From Cordilura impudica (Eukaryota > Arthropoda > Insecta > Diptera > Scathophagidae), in contig OY821520.1 in NCBI GenBank assembly GCA_963682025.1, positions 91,719,992-91,783,991 of the forward strand: a stretch of 64,000 bases of DNA. The letters are read 5' to 3'. Made by a program: the position numbers and the translations under genes. A model generated the notes under the pieces. The model was not told the origin of the DNA. It ran no database searches and saw only the letters and a list, made by a program, of their open reading frames with translations. Below, in pieces: positions 33,739 through 45,458 of the stretch. Each line of letters starts with the position of its first letter. Position 1 is the stretch's first letter.

Positions 33739-34239
33739 TATAAAATATGATGTTGACAACCAGTTCAGTTTAGTTGAATACAAATACAAATTTGAAACTT
33801 CATCGCTGATGGTGCGTGAACTTTTATGACGCCATCGAAAAAGTAAAAGCGTATTTTATCATAGTTTTCAATGGCCTATTCCACAATGTATAGTATGCCA
33901 TTTTTGACATTTTTGATATTTTTATTCTTTCTAATAAAAGTTTTTATTAACTCAATGTCAGTTCTTCCTATTTTACTATTAATTATATTATATCTATACT
34001 AATATAACAAGGAGGTAATGTGTGTTGTTATTTTATTATTTTTTTTTTATAAAAATAAAAAATCTTATTTTCGATCTTTATCATTTTAATGTTAAAAACA
34101 TTTGATCTTGAGCATGAATAATTTCAAACTATTCTCCATAACTTTAAAAACTTTGGTTCCTATATTTAGAATGGTCCTTAAGGATGGACATAGGATATAA
34201 TTTTTTGATATTTTTAGTGGACGTGAATGAAAATGAACT
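33739..34239. other. AT-rich spacer, no gene recognised
   Basis: Nothing beyond AT-rich sequence could be identified. Confidence 0.35.
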
Positions 34240-34439
34240 TTTAATATCATATATATTGTGTACTATGACGTAGCACCATCCATACAAAGTAAATATATAA
34301 TATCATATAACTGGTGTACGATAAAAGGAAAAGACTTGACACTTTTCACGAGTCCATCAGATATTAATGTGAGTAGTCCGATAAAAATTGTTTGGGATGG
34401 GATTAGGGATTAATTACCAATGTAAGTAGTCGTTGAGAA
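34240..34439 (+). repeat. ~140-bp satellite, block S2 (diverged)
   Basis: Contains CCATCCATACAAAGTAAATA, ATCATATAACTGGTGTACG and AATGTGAGTAGTC in the satellite order, more diverged than other blocks. Confidence 0.65.
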
Positions 34440-34605
34440 TATGGGCGGAATCGCCAAATTCAAAAGTTGCCAAAACCGAAAATTGTGAAAAACAATAATC
34501 GCCAAAAAAAAAGCAAAAACCATAATCAAAAATCGGAAAAACAAAAATCGCCAAAATTAAAAATCGCCAAAATAAAAAATCGCTAAAATAAAAAAAAATT
34601 GCCAA
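34440..34605 (+). repeat. AAAATCGCCAAAA-type array, second locus
   Basis: Degenerate 9-12 bp words (AAAATCGCCAAAATT) follow satellite block S2 directly, repeating the arrangement at 425-512. Confidence 0.7.
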
Positions 34606-35170
34606 ATGATATTCTAAATTCAAAATTATTGTTGCCGGATTTAATTTTGAAATCCATGAAACACCGAAAAATTTGATAATTTATACATCGAATGAAAAAA
34701 CAAAAAATATTGTATATCAGAAGGCATTTAAATAAAAAAAAATATAAAATAAATTAATTAAAATGTTTTAATTGCACAACACAAACTTCGCAGGAAAAAA
34801 TTGATTATGAAAACACACATGTCAATAAATCTCGGAAAGTCGCAGCCCAGCACGACAGGGCATACTAGTATATTATATTTTTATATTTTAATATTATTGC
34901 TTTCCCGATATCAACTTCCATATGTCAATAGCAATTTGGATAATTTCAATTTCTATTTGATATTGATAAGATTTAAGAGTGTTTAGTTGAAAACAACTTT
35001 TTTTCTGATATTTATGGAAGATGTTTAAACCATATCCACTTTCTCAGAATGGCTTAATTTTATTTTATTAGAGAACTGAGAGACTAAGGATGGAATCTGC
35101 TCGGCTGAATTCTTAGACCAATGATCAGTTTTATGAATAAAAATTAGCAATCTAAAGGTTATGATATGAA
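34606..35170. other. AT-rich spacer, no gene recognised
   Basis: No gene supported. GACAGGGCATACTAGT at about 34852-34867 loosely resembles a Helitron-type 3' end, in a position comparable to 777-790 relative to its satellite array. Confidence 0.35.
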
Positions 35171-35553
35171 ATAGCAGATACCAGCCCTCGAAATTCTATT
35201 GCAAATTCTAGGAAATTTTATTTTTTCATTAAATAAAATCCTAAAGGTATGCTCATCAATTATAGCCAATTCACAAGTCAGCAAAAAAAAAAACAAACTC
35301 ATTTTTAGTACAAACACATTAACAAATTTAATAAACACACACATAGCATTGTATAATTGTATGTATGTATGTGTTAGTAGCAACATTAAATGCAATTTAC
35401 TCAAAACAAAGGGAAAAAGTAAAAAATCTGTAAATATGCAAAACCGCTAAAAAGAAATACCTTTCAAATAATATACGTTTGGTTATAATCGGGATAAAAC
35501 CGAAGAACAAAACATCGGTCACAAGAAATCGCCTAGCCCATTAATATTATAGA
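35171..35553 (-). mobile_element. nonautonomous Helitron, copy H4 (terminus decayed)
   Basis: The minus-strand element starts near 35553 with the CTATAATATTAATGGG variant. The 3' hairpin is degraded (GAATTTCGAGGGC) and CTAG has become CTAT. Internal blocks match H5/H7. Confidence 0.75.
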
Positions 35554-36429
35554 AAACAATGAAGCTTTTGTAGAAAGAAAATCCGCTTTATGAAAACTTT
35601 TATTTTGGCTAAATCACAATTAAGCTTATATAAGATACAATTATCAATTAGGCATCATGATCGTTAAAACAAAATGTCCAGTATGTCCAATACTATCTAT
35701 TTAAGGTCTTTAATTATAAAATAAAAAAGTTTTTCGCATAAAATTATGTTTCGAAAGCATGCTAAGAGAAAACTGTTAACATAACCTGGTTGATAGCTGA
35801 AAAAATTTCAGACTGGAACGATATCGAAAAATCTCGCACACGTTTTTCCTCTTAACTTTTTTCGCAGGCATTATTTGAATTGCATCATAAAACAATGTTC
35901 GCACTGTTGCACAGTGTAGTTAGTTTTCAACTTTTGAACAGAATTTATTATAATTTCTTATTTATTATGTTTTTATTAAAACAATGATGTTTTTTCTTAT
36001 AGAAAGAATTAACTTGAAAACTTCACTACACTGTCCACCAATTTTCGGATTGTTGTACAGTGTTTTTTCTTTTAATTAAGTTATCTTTGAAAAATATGTC
36101 AGTTGCTATGTTTAGTGACAATCCTTTCCATTTGTTGTTAGTTTGATTATAATGAGTGACGAAACAATCAAATTGTTTCTAATGTTGATATTAAGTATCA
36201 GTAGAATTGGAGCATTGATAGGAAACCTGGGCCCAAATCACCGTATTCGACATTAAGTAAAATCAATCGAAATTTCATATTTTGGTTTACTATTTAAAGA
36301 AGACGGAAAAACATGAGCCCTCGTTTCCCTTTTACTCTTAACTGGGGGAGCCCTAATTCGTTAACTATGACAGAGTAAAATTATTTTTAGCATTTTCTTT
36401 TGGAAAATAAAAAAATAATTTCGATCGAA
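35554..36429. other. spacer containing a short palindromic repeat
   Basis: CAGTGTAGTTAGTTTTCAA at 35911-35929 is opposed by its near reverse complement ending at 36033, a 123-bp foldback of unknown origin. No target duplication is seen. The remainder is unassigned. Confidence 0.4.
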
Positions 36430-37010
36430 AAACTTCGATAACTGGTTTGGAAAGGAATGAAGGTACACACGTTGTAAGTCAGGCCAAAGAAACAGAAAAG
36501 AGTCAACACATTCGGTTCAAAAGCGGGTTAGCTCAATGCTCTGACTATTTGGTGCGAAAAGTTAAAGAGAGAATCGCTGTAAAACATTTACTGGTAGATT
36601 TTTTGCTAATGATTGAAAAAACTTAGGACCCAAAAGCAGATTTAATTTCCAAAAAGTTCTTAGTAAGGAAAATAATATGCAGTTGTAGTGAAAGAAGCAA
36701 GTTATTTGTTAAAACGGGCTCTATAAATACCGAATTTATATTAAGGAGCATATCATAAGTCACTGCGTTAAGAAAGTCCTTGAGTGGTACAAGAACAATA
36801 ACTTGGTTTTTGTACCAAAAGAGATAAATCCTCCAAACTATTTAAAGCTTAGGCAAGTGCAGAGATTTTGGGCTCTTAAAGAATACAAAAAAATTGTCCC
36901 AAGGTGTGGAAGATTTTAAATGGAGATGGACTATGTGTTCCAAAAATGTGACAGAAACCACTATAAAATACCTAATGGTAGGGTTTGCAAAAAAAGTTCC
37001 ATAAGTTTAT
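36430..37010 (+). pseudogene. dead Tc1/mariner-superfamily transposase remnant
   Basis: Frame-shifted translation gives VSQAKETEKSQHIRFKSG (helix-turn-helix region), LVRKVKERI, GPKSRFNFQKVLSKENN, HCVKKVLEWYKNNNLVFVPKE, and NPPNYLKLRQVQRFWALKEY. The last blocks match the C-terminal catalytic region of a DDE_3-type transposase class that normally reads VPK-x-NPPN-x-P and then PIE-FW. Numerous stops. Assignment rests on recalled motif shape only, and the element ends were not found. Confidence 0.5.
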
Positions 37011-37472
37011 AAGTAGTGATTGAGTTCTATATTTTTGTAAGCTTTAATAAAATTTCAATTGTATGAAAAAATTCAAAACTAGGTTCAATAGTTTCCTTAT
37101 TTTGACATTTAATATGTGTTAAAATTTTTTCAATCTTACTTCTTAACTATAAAACAAATTAAAATAAAAAAAATTAGTAAAAGCTAATAAAAACAAGTAA
37201 GAAAATTATAGTCGGTATATAAATTTATAGGAAGGTGTCTAGATCCAACTATAAACTGTATATAACTATAATCGTATACAGATATCGAAAATAGGCATAA
37301 ACCGAATTTCAGTGACATTGTTTTGAATTTGTGTTCTTCAATATGAAAAGATTCATATCGGCTGCAATTTTTATAAGGGGACTTAGTTGAAAAATGGACC
37401 GCTCATGACCTGATTTTGTAAAGACACTTATATTCTTAAAAACATATACAAACTAAATTGAAAGAGTATCAA

Positions 37473-38077
37473 GATTTTTTGATGTGTAAACATTTATATG
37501 CGTAGGGGGTAAATTTCTATTTCACAATACAATCACAAAAACAGCGTAACATGTGAGCCGTAAGACAAAATCGGCGTGACTTATGATTACATTGGTGAAA
37601 AAATTATGATATGTAATAACCTGTCTGAAAAGGAAAAATGAAAAATGAAAAATTAAAAATGAAAAATAAAAAATGAAAATTTGAAAAATAAGAATTAAAA
37701 ATAAAAAATGAAAAATAAAAAATTAAAAATTAAAAATGAAAATGAAAAATAAAAAATGAAAAATAAAAAATGAAAATTAAAAATGAAAAATGAAAAATGA
37801 AACATGAAAAATACAAAATGAAAAATATAAAATGAAAAATGAGAAATAAAAAATGTAAAATAAAAAATCAAAAATCAAAAATGAAAAATGCAAAATAGAA
37901 ACGAAAAATTAAAGATTAACCGGTTGAAGTAATAAATAATAAAAAGAGCCCCTGCAGTTGATTGCTATAAGTGATACATAGATGACGCCTTCTGTTCGAT
38001 TTTAAGAAAGTGCCATTTAAAAATCTTTAATTACTAGATGTTTACACATCTCCCCTGCGATCGGACTCACATGATTT
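37473..38077 (-). mobile_element. nonautonomous repeat E, copy E3, inserted in M7
   Basis: Inverted relative to E1. It runs from GTGTAAACATTTATATGCG to GATCGGACTCACATG. The flanks read ATTTTTTGAT and ATTTTTTTGAT, consistent with a roughly 10-bp target duplication. Its middle is expanded by an AAAAATGA-type array. Confidence 0.7.
37632..37915 (+). repeat. (AAAAATGA)n / (AAAAATAAAAAATG)n degenerate array
   Basis: About 285 bp of purine-strand simple repeat built from AAAAATGA and AAAAATAA words, located inside element E3 where copies E1 and E2 have unique sequence. Confidence 0.85.
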
Positions 38078-39015
38078 TTTTGATAGACCTACATATGTGA
38101 ATGTCGGAAAGCAATTTTTTGTAGAGACTATGTTTAGAAATAGTCCTAAAAGGTTTATATTTATTCTGTTGAATTGTGAGAACAATTAACAATAAAACAC
38201 AAAAGTTATTGAGTACGTTTGTGGTAATCTGCAATTTAGGGTAGCCATGAGCAACGTTTGTATGTGATAGCGATGTGTAGTTTGATAACAAGTTTTACAA
38301 GGTTTATGACTTTTGGAACTCTTAAAGTGGAATTTGAATTCTTATGGCCCAAAAGATTTTTGAAAATATTTTCGTTTTTTTTTTTGGTGATGGGTGATTG
38401 TCCAAAAAATTAGGTTATGAAATGCTTTTTCTCACAATGCTTTTTCTCACAGAACTAGGGAAATCGCTTTTGATAACTACCAGCCTATTTATATATACTA
38501 TTTACTGTAAAAATTTGAAAACCTTAAATGTAAAAACTAATTATTTTCCAATTTAAACCCTCAATAATTTGCAAAATTTGGGCTTAAAATTAAATACGTA
38601 AGATAGTTCTTCGAAATACCTTCCATTTAAACTTAATCATGAAGCTAGCATATTTTGATACAAATTTCGTATTTGGGGGGAAATCGGAGAAATGGGTTAT
38701 AAAAAATTAGTTTCTTTTATTTTTTTAATATTTCTCCTAAATTGACAAGAGATATGTGTGCTTCAAATGAATTTCGAACGCCATAGTTGAAGAAGGAAAT
38801 ATTACACACATATATTCCATATTGATGTTTGATCTGGTACTCTTCGGTGAAACACACTAATAAACACACAGACGGACGGACTTAGCTGCATCGACTCAGA
38901 AAGTCGGTATGAGTCAATCGATCTAATAAAATATCTAGGTTAAATATTTTGTTTGTCAGTTACTAACTTCAGCACAAACTCATTTTACCCTGACCACAGA
39001 GTTGTAATATAGTAA

Positions 39016-41129
39016 TATCTAAAATGGAATATAGTATAAAAATATTGGCAGGTTATGGGGGAGAGGAGAAAAAACATATTATCAAAAAATAATAACTGCT
39101 GTGTGAAAATTTTTAATTTGACCGGTTTCAGGACTTAGCGCTGTATCAAAGACTATATTTAAATAAGTATAATGGCCGGCCACGCTATATGAACCCATGT
39201 CTTTTCACACAATTACTGAAACTGCAATTTTTCAAAATTTTTACCGGTTCTTTCAAAATCTGAGATGAAGTTTTAGTCATCCATTTTGAACAGAGAAATT
39301 TTTTCAATAATAGAATATTTAATATCTCTTTTTTGTTTTTTTTCTTATTTGTTTCAATATATCGTTCATTTCTTGAAAGATCTGTCATTTTTTGAACTTG
39401 TGTCTTCCGATATTGTTACTTTTTCTTCGGTAATTTTTTTCCTGATTTTTTTGTACCGATCTTACTTTTTATCCTTATTAAGGAGAAAACAAAACATTCA
39501 ATACTCCATTGGTAGCATAATTTTTGGAACCAATCTCTATATCACAATCACATTCGATATGATATCTTATTCCCTTTGGGTTTTGTTTTATATTAAAACT
39601 TCTGCCAGTATGGTTGAGATCTCATCATGATTATCAAAATGTAAGATTTCATATTGGCTTCATATGCCAAACATCTGACCCTAAGCGAAAGTGCTCTTTT
39701 GATGACCATTTCTTAATGCAGAAATACCAGAAGAACTCTAAGGCTGAATTGTTGGCAATGTGTAGACAAACTGACTGACATAAATTATGGTTATAAAATA
39801 ACTACAAAACAACTGAAATCGTCTAGTCAATACTACCCATGTTATAGAATGTACCAATACAACAACTACAACAACAACAAAAAACATGTGGCGACCTAAG
39901 GCATGGTATTTAGTCGTTTTCTCTGTTCAGTAATTCAATAAAATCCAAAAATAAGGGTGAATTTTTAATACCATGGCTGCATCATGCCTAACAAAATAAT
40001 CGCCAAAAATCTACCCACGTACTATGGATTCAAGTCTGCGAGTATTTTGTGATTTTTCATCTAAACTTGAAGCCGTTAAAATGAACATATTTTTATTGGG
40101 GAAATTTTACTGCCATAACAACATCATATCATTCAGTCATTCATTCATTCATTCATTCATGCAGACGTTTGTTGGTTTGTTTCATTAACAACAGCACACG
40201 TTTAAAGCTGGGGTGCATTTAATTTGGAATAGAAATGAACGTGTGTACGTACACATATTTTAGGTTTCATTATCATAAAACAAATGTGAGATGTTCGTTT
40301 GAACAGGAAAAGTAACATAAATAGTAAATAAATTAAATTGTTTTTGGATTTACCTCCCAAACGTCACACACTTTTATACAACAAAAAAAAAAAAAAAAAA
40401 ACAAAAACAAGTGGTTGTGAGTGTAAGGAAATTGAAAATTCTCTTCCAGGAATAAAAAAAAATGTGTTGAAGACATTAAGTCTGATAAATTCTGTGAATC
40501 CAACAACAATCTCTATACTACACTAAGTTAATATGTACTCGTACTTACAAACTTCTACTTATTATCAGACATTGAGTTTTTATTGTTCATTCATTCTTTG
40601 GTGGCTTAACAAACACAAAACGGTATTGCAGTACATGTAATAAAACTTTCAAAAAAAACATTCTGTAATTGTAAAATTTTCCCCGAATATAAATGTTATA
40701 GACCTTGAAAAATTGTATTTCTCCTTAACAATGCCAACAAAATACTGTCATATGTATAGCGGACGTGCATGTGTTTAATTTTCGGATTTGTAAAGAATAC
40801 AATTTTCGTAAATTTTCCAAAGGGGTTGATTTTCCACATATTGGATTATATAAATATTTAGTTAAAATTTTATGGCTATAAATATTATATTAAGCATTTA
40901 GTAGTTATGATTGTTCTGGATTTTCCTTACACAGCAATTAGATCAAGTCAATATTTGAAGATTTATCTTAAATGAGATCATTTAATTAATTGCCTTTTGA
41001 TAAATAAAGAAAAACTTTAGTAATCTTCTGTTCGTGTGTTTATCAAACGACTGGACTCATTTTTATTACATTTTTTTTATGTTCGATGAAGTTGATTCAA
41101 TAATAGTTTAGATTCACAATTTGACGGGA
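39016..41129. other. AT-rich DNA, no gene recognised; microsatellites
   Basis: Holds an (ATTC)n tract at about 40135-40160 and an (ACA)n tract near 39862-39880. The 114-codon hydrophobic ORF at 39286-39630 is T-rich-derived and not supported. Confidence 0.4.
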
Positions 41130-41163
41130 AAGCAATTATTTAATATCATATATCTGGTGTATA

Positions 41164-42432
41164 ATGATAGGGAGAGCTTTTGCTACTTGTGTGAGGTCAT
41201 GTGTTTATACTATAATTACCTACTCGGCCCTTGCATGGTGGCCGAAGGTTGAGCAAACTAAAGCAAAAGCAATCCTGAACAAGGTGTACCGCATTGCCTG
41301 TATTGGTATCACAGGGGCGAACAGAACGTGCCCAACAGATGCTATCGGCATCATGCTTAACATTACACCACTTCATATTTCGATCATTGAAGATGCGTGC
41401 ATGAGTGCCGTACGACTTCAGGATTTTGGTAGCATGAAGGACGGTGACCTAAAGGGTCACATGAGAGTCGCGAGGCTCTTCATCCACGACCCGGTGGCGA
41501 GAGTCACGGACAAAATGTTACCAAAAAATATATTCATCAGGGAATTTGAAACCATGATATTGGAACGGAGCACATGGACCAGTGGGACCTGGGAACCAGA
41601 GCAAGGTTCTCATGTGTGGTTCACAGATGGCTCAAAACAAACAAATGGGGACACAGGCGCGGGCATATTTGGTACCAACTTTCAACGTGCCTTATCCATG
41701 GGTAAATACCCATCCATTTTCCAAGCGGAGGTCTTCGCTATTCTTACATGCGTGACTGAATGTCTCAGAAGAAAGACAAAAAGGGCACTCATTTATATAC
41801 TATCCGACAGTCAGGCTGCACTTAAGGCAATAATGGCCTACAAAGTGACGTCCAAACTGGTGCGGGAGTGCATCGAAAAGCTAAACGAATTAGGTAGATG
41901 CAACAAATTAACTCTATGCTGGATTCCGGGACATGAAGGACATGCAGGGAACGAAAGGGCCGATTGCCTAGCCAATCGAGGGGCCCGTCGTCCTTTCATC
42001 GGTCCGGAACCTTTCTGTGGTGTTCCAATGGGATACACAAAGGAAAAAATGAGGGAGTGGAGAAAATCACAAATTGCCGAACACTGGGACAAAAGTCCAG
42101 GTCAACGGCAGGCCAAGAGATTCATAACTCCATCCAGTGTTCAATCGGAAAGACTACTTGCCCTTGATAAAAAGGACTTAAGGACCTTAACGGGATTCTT
42201 TACAGGACACTGCAATCTTAGATATCATCTACGAATGAAAGGACAATCTGCTATAGACACATGTAGGTTCTGCGAGCAGGAGGTGGAAACAGCAGAACAT
42301 ATTCTCTGTGAATGTCCAAGACTAAGTGGTAAGAGAATCCTTGCACTTGGAGGATACATTGTATCCCTCCGGGACATATGGAAACTAATGCCAAATAGGG
42401 TAATTGGCTTCATAAGAAGCCTTAATCTTTAG
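41164..42432 (+). CDS. LINE ORF2 C-terminal fragment with intact RNase H and zinc knuckle
   Basis: 422 open codons, of which about the first 17 come from satellite sequence, so the ATG at 41164 is fortuitous. Residues 19-60 (YSALAWWPK; GITGANRTCP) are the end of an RT/thumb region. RNase H spans about 150-275 with FTDGSK (Asp155), FQAEV (Glu189), LSDSQAAL (Asp215) and HEGHAGNERADCLA (Asp267), so all four catalytic acids are present; it would degrade RNA in the RNA:DNA hybrid. Near 367-384 is a CRFCEQEVETAEHILCEC zinc-knuckle-like motif. There are no internal stops, suggesting recent insertion. The 5' truncation removes endonuclease and the RT core, so it cannot transpose. More GC-rich than surroundings. 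Confidence 0.85.
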   Translation: MIGRAFATCVRSCVYTIITYSALAWWPKVEQTKAKAILNKVYRIACIGITGANRTCPTDAIGIMLNITPLHISIIEDACMSAVRLQDFGSMKDGDLKGHMRVARLFIHDPVARVTDKMLPKNIFIREFETMILERSTWTSGTWEPEQGSHVWFTDGSKQTNGDTGAGIFGTNFQRALSMGKYPSIFQAEVFAILTCVTECLRRKTKRALIYILSDSQAALKAIMAYKVTSKLVRECIEKLNELGRCNKLTLCWIPGHEGHAGNERADCLANRGARRPFIGPEPFCGVPMGYTKEKMREWRKSQIAEHWDKSPGQRQAKRFITPSSVQSERLLALDKKDLRTLTGFFTGHCNLRYHLRMKGQSAIDTCRFCEQEVETAEHILCECPRLSGKRILALGGYIVSLRDIWKLMPNRVIGFIRSLNL

Positions 42433-42506
42433 GACAACCATGGGCTGCACAAAAGATCAAATTGGTCGCAGTGCGTTTAGCCTTCCTTATCTTATCTTAT
42501 CTTATC
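41216..42506 (+). mobile_element. 5'-truncated LINE with RNase H (LOA/I/R1-like)
   Basis: Only the 3' third of a non-LTR element is present, from the end of the RT domain to a (TTATC)n tail at about 42486-42506. Flanked by TTATACTATAA at 41205-41215 and 42507-42517, an 11-bp target duplication (the first bases overlap the tail). Inserted into satellite. Confidence 0.88.
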
Positions 42507-42870
42507 TTATACTATAAGTAGCCGTGTGGAAAATTGGTGGCATTGGATAAGTGGGCGAGTCACCTTCCATACAATGTAAATATTCAAAATCACATATCTC
42601 GAGTACTGATCAGACCGAACTTTGAAAATTTGTGTGGAATCATCTGTTGCTAATACTTATGAGTATGGGCGGGATCGGTTAAGTGGGCGTGTTACCTCCC
42701 ATACAAAGTGAACTTTAAATATTCAATATCTTTAACAATATAAAATGAAGAGTAACGCTACTTCGTGTGATTTCACAGGTTATAAGTGTGATTAGACTTG
42801 CTGGCATTGGGTGGTATCGTATGAGTAGGCGTGGCACCTCACATAAAAAGTAAATTTCCGAAGACCATCA

Positions 42871-44194
42871 TACATTATTGATGATTTGAATGGGTACAGA
42901 CAAACGCGTGAACCACGATTATTGGCAGAACAAAAATTAATTTGTGTTTCGGAGTGCTTACAGTCACTGCTACAGAAAGCGGACTACATATAACAACAGG
43001 AAATTTAGCAAACATTGTAATTGAAATGTAACACATTTTATGTAATATTGCCGGAAATCGTAATATTATCGCTTTTTTGTTGTAATTTTTGCTCCCATAT
43101 TTTTTAGCATTCGGATTTCCACACTAACATAAAAATATAGTTCGTGTTTGGGAAAGTAGTCATGATGATAAAATCGGTCATTTAAAAAAATTTCCATATG
43201 TTTTTTTTTTAAATGATTAACGCTATCATGTACTACTTATACAAGAATGTATTATTGTTTTTTAATTAAAGAACGAATTGTGTAATAACTTCGCCATGAA
43301 CAAATTCCCCAAATTTTAAAAAAAAGTCCACTAAAAATTTAACAAAATCCCCAATATTTCTAAAAACTAAATAAAAAAATGACTTTCTTCCCAAATTCGT
43401 TCTTAAAATTTTTATATATTTATATTTAATGAATTTTGTTAAATATTTATTGAGGTGAAAATTTGCATACTGCTCTCAATATTTGTCCTGCAATAAACGC
43501 ATTGAAAATCTGTATTCTTTTCAATAGCATCATTTCGGTGCTTTATCTCACAACCAAACAATGTTTGCACGGTAAAAAAAAAGAAAACGCACGATTGCGT
43601 TAATAGCATTTTGCGTTTTCTTATCCATCAAAATGCTAAAATATCGGAACGATTTGAAAAATAAATTTTGGCGATTAAAATAAGTTGACGACAACTGCGC
43701 GGCAGCACGGACACGCGGAAGCGGCGCGCGAACGCCACTCGCTCGCGGAACACAGCTCAGTGAAAAGCCTTTTGATAAATGTTATCTACGTATGTGCAAT
43801 AATTACCAGTTGATCCAAATAGGCCACACATTTACTATAAGCATTCGCTCAAAGCAACCTTGCGCCACAATTTTAAACGTCTCATCCATTTTCCATTTTT
43901 GAAACTTCTATAAATTTGACGTCACTGCTCAATGATGATCTCTTATTTAGAGAAGTAATAACTTTTAAAAGGTTCTGATTCCTTAAATTTGCAAACGATT
44001 CCATTATATTTGATGTTTACAAAATAATGAACTTAAAAAAAAACTAAACCGTGTTCGCCTTATTTTTAAAGCATTTTGGCTACAGCTCTTATAAAAAAAG
44101 TGAATTTAGTCCTCAAACTTCTAAACTAAATAATTTAACCCATAAAAACAAAGTTTTTATTAAAACTCTTTCTTAACTTATACATATCAGTTTT
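42871..44194. other. non-coding DNA with GC-rich island and hairpin
   Basis: No gene recognised. An AGAAAACGCA/TGCGTTTTCT hairpin lies near 43580-43622. A ~70-bp GC-rich segment is at 43686-43757. ATGAACAAATTCCCCAAATT near 43297 is echoed inverted at about 45040-45120, so 43.3-45.1 kb may be an old foldback element. Confidence 0.4.
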
Positions 44195-44935
44195 GAATCT
44201 CTCCATGACTGTGCGTGACTGTTTTAAAATTAATCTTTGGTCACAACATGTCTACGCACAAAGTTTTAAATCGATCGGATGAGGTGAAATGGGGTTTAAT
44301 TCACTCCGTAACTGGGCGTGACTATGCGTAACTGTGCGTGACTATCTTAAAATTAATCTTTGGCCACAACAAGTCTATGGACAAAGTTTTACATCGATCG
44401 GATAAGGAAAAGTGAGGTTTTAATCTATTCGTGACTGGGCGTGACTATGCGTAACTGTGCGTGACTTTGTCAAAGTAAATCTTTTTGCACAGAATGTCTA
44501 TCGACTAACTTTCAGATCGATCGGATAATGGGAAATTGGTTTTAAATCACTCCGTGACTGTGCATAATTATGCATGACTGTGCGTGACTATGTCGAAGTT
44601 AATCTTTCTTTACAGCAAGTATATCGGCCAAGTTTAGGATTGATTGGATGAGGGGAAGTCCTTTTTAAATTTCTCCGTGACTGTGCGTGACCATGCGTGG
44701 CTGTGCGTGACTAAGTCAAAGTTAACCTTTTTTTCACAGCAAGTGTATGAACCACGTTTCAGATCGATCGGATGAGGGAAATGACATTTAGATCACTCCG
44801 TGACTGTGCGTGACTATGCGTGACTGCGCGTGAATACCCCAAAATTAATCTGTAGTCACAACAAGACTATGGGTCAAGTTTCAGATCAATTGGATAAGGG
44901 GTAATGGGGTTGATCCACGACAGACAGACAGACAG
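44195..44935 (+). repeat. minisatellite, ~125-bp unit, about six copies
   Basis: Each unit contains nested GTGACTGTGCGTGACTATGC words, an AAAATTAATCTTTGG/AAAGTTAATCTTT block, an ACAACAAGTCTATG block and a TCGATCGGATGAGG block. Units start near 44195, 44307, 44430, 44555, 44680 and 44800. The array ends in an (ACAG)n tract at about 44919-44935. Confidence 0.85.
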
Positions 44936-45458
44936 AGAGTATGAGTTAAAAGAAATAGTTTAAAAATGAAAAAACTGTAAAACTTTAACTTGAAATAAAA
45001 AATGAATTTACTCCCCAAAAACGTAAAAATTGGAGAATTTTTTCATGATGAACAAATTCCTCAATCCAATACAAATTTTTGGGGAGAAAGTTAAATTTTT
45101 TTGGGGAATTTGGTCATTGGAGACTAACGCCGTTTTCTTTTCAGACAAAAAATGTCGCATTTTATTTGCATTTTTTTTATAAAAGTGTATTTTGTTATAT
45201 ATTCTGGACTAAGAGTAACCTTATCTTGTACAGCAATCGAAATGTTTGAAAGTCAAGCCCTCGCAAATCGCAAAAAATTGTAGCCATTGACTTCTTTCAG
45301 GTCATAATGTGAGAATATTTTCCCATTGTTCCATTGAACATTTTCACCCTATGGCTTCAAAGTGTAAAATAATCAAAATTTTTTGCAATTTATGAACACA
45401 GCACTATGATACCTTTAGACTGATGTATAAGATAAGGTTGCTCTTAATTCAGAATATA

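Larger units (their letters stand above)
37194..39010 (+). mobile_element. mini-me-like repeat M7, interrupted
   Basis: The 5' part AAGAAAATTATAGTCGG starts at 37199 and runs to ATTTTTTGAT at 37472. The sequence resumes at about 38078 (GATAGACC...GTGAATGTCGGAAAGC, matching the family's GATAGATTTAAGTGAAGATCGG). A second gap from about 38310 precedes the ACAGACGGACGGAC and GTCAGTTACTAACTTCAGC end at 38868-39010. Element E3 fills the first gap; the second gap holds unassigned sequence resembling 24.9-25.0 kb. Confidence 0.65.
41130..42870 (+). repeat. ~140-bp satellite, block S3 (split by a LINE)
   Basis: Satellite words (ATATCATATATCTGGTGT, GATAGGGAGAGCTTTT, TGTGTGAGGTCATG) lead up to 41215 and resume at 42508 with further units to about 42870 (CATATCTCGAGTACTGATC and so on). 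A LINE fragment is inserted between. Confidence 0.8.

Noticed and set aside
37632..37915. CRISPR or structured tandem gene array
   Set aside because: It is a degenerate A-rich simple repeat without spacers, in a eukaryotic transposon.
39286..39630. 114-codon hydrophobic ORF as a membrane protein
   Set aside because: Residues reflect T-rich DNA; no motif, signal peptide pattern or homologous repeat supports it.
44195..44935. CRISPR-like direct repeats
   Set aside because: Short words are nested and irregularly spaced within ~125-bp units and the intervening sequence is itself repeated; this is a minisatellite.
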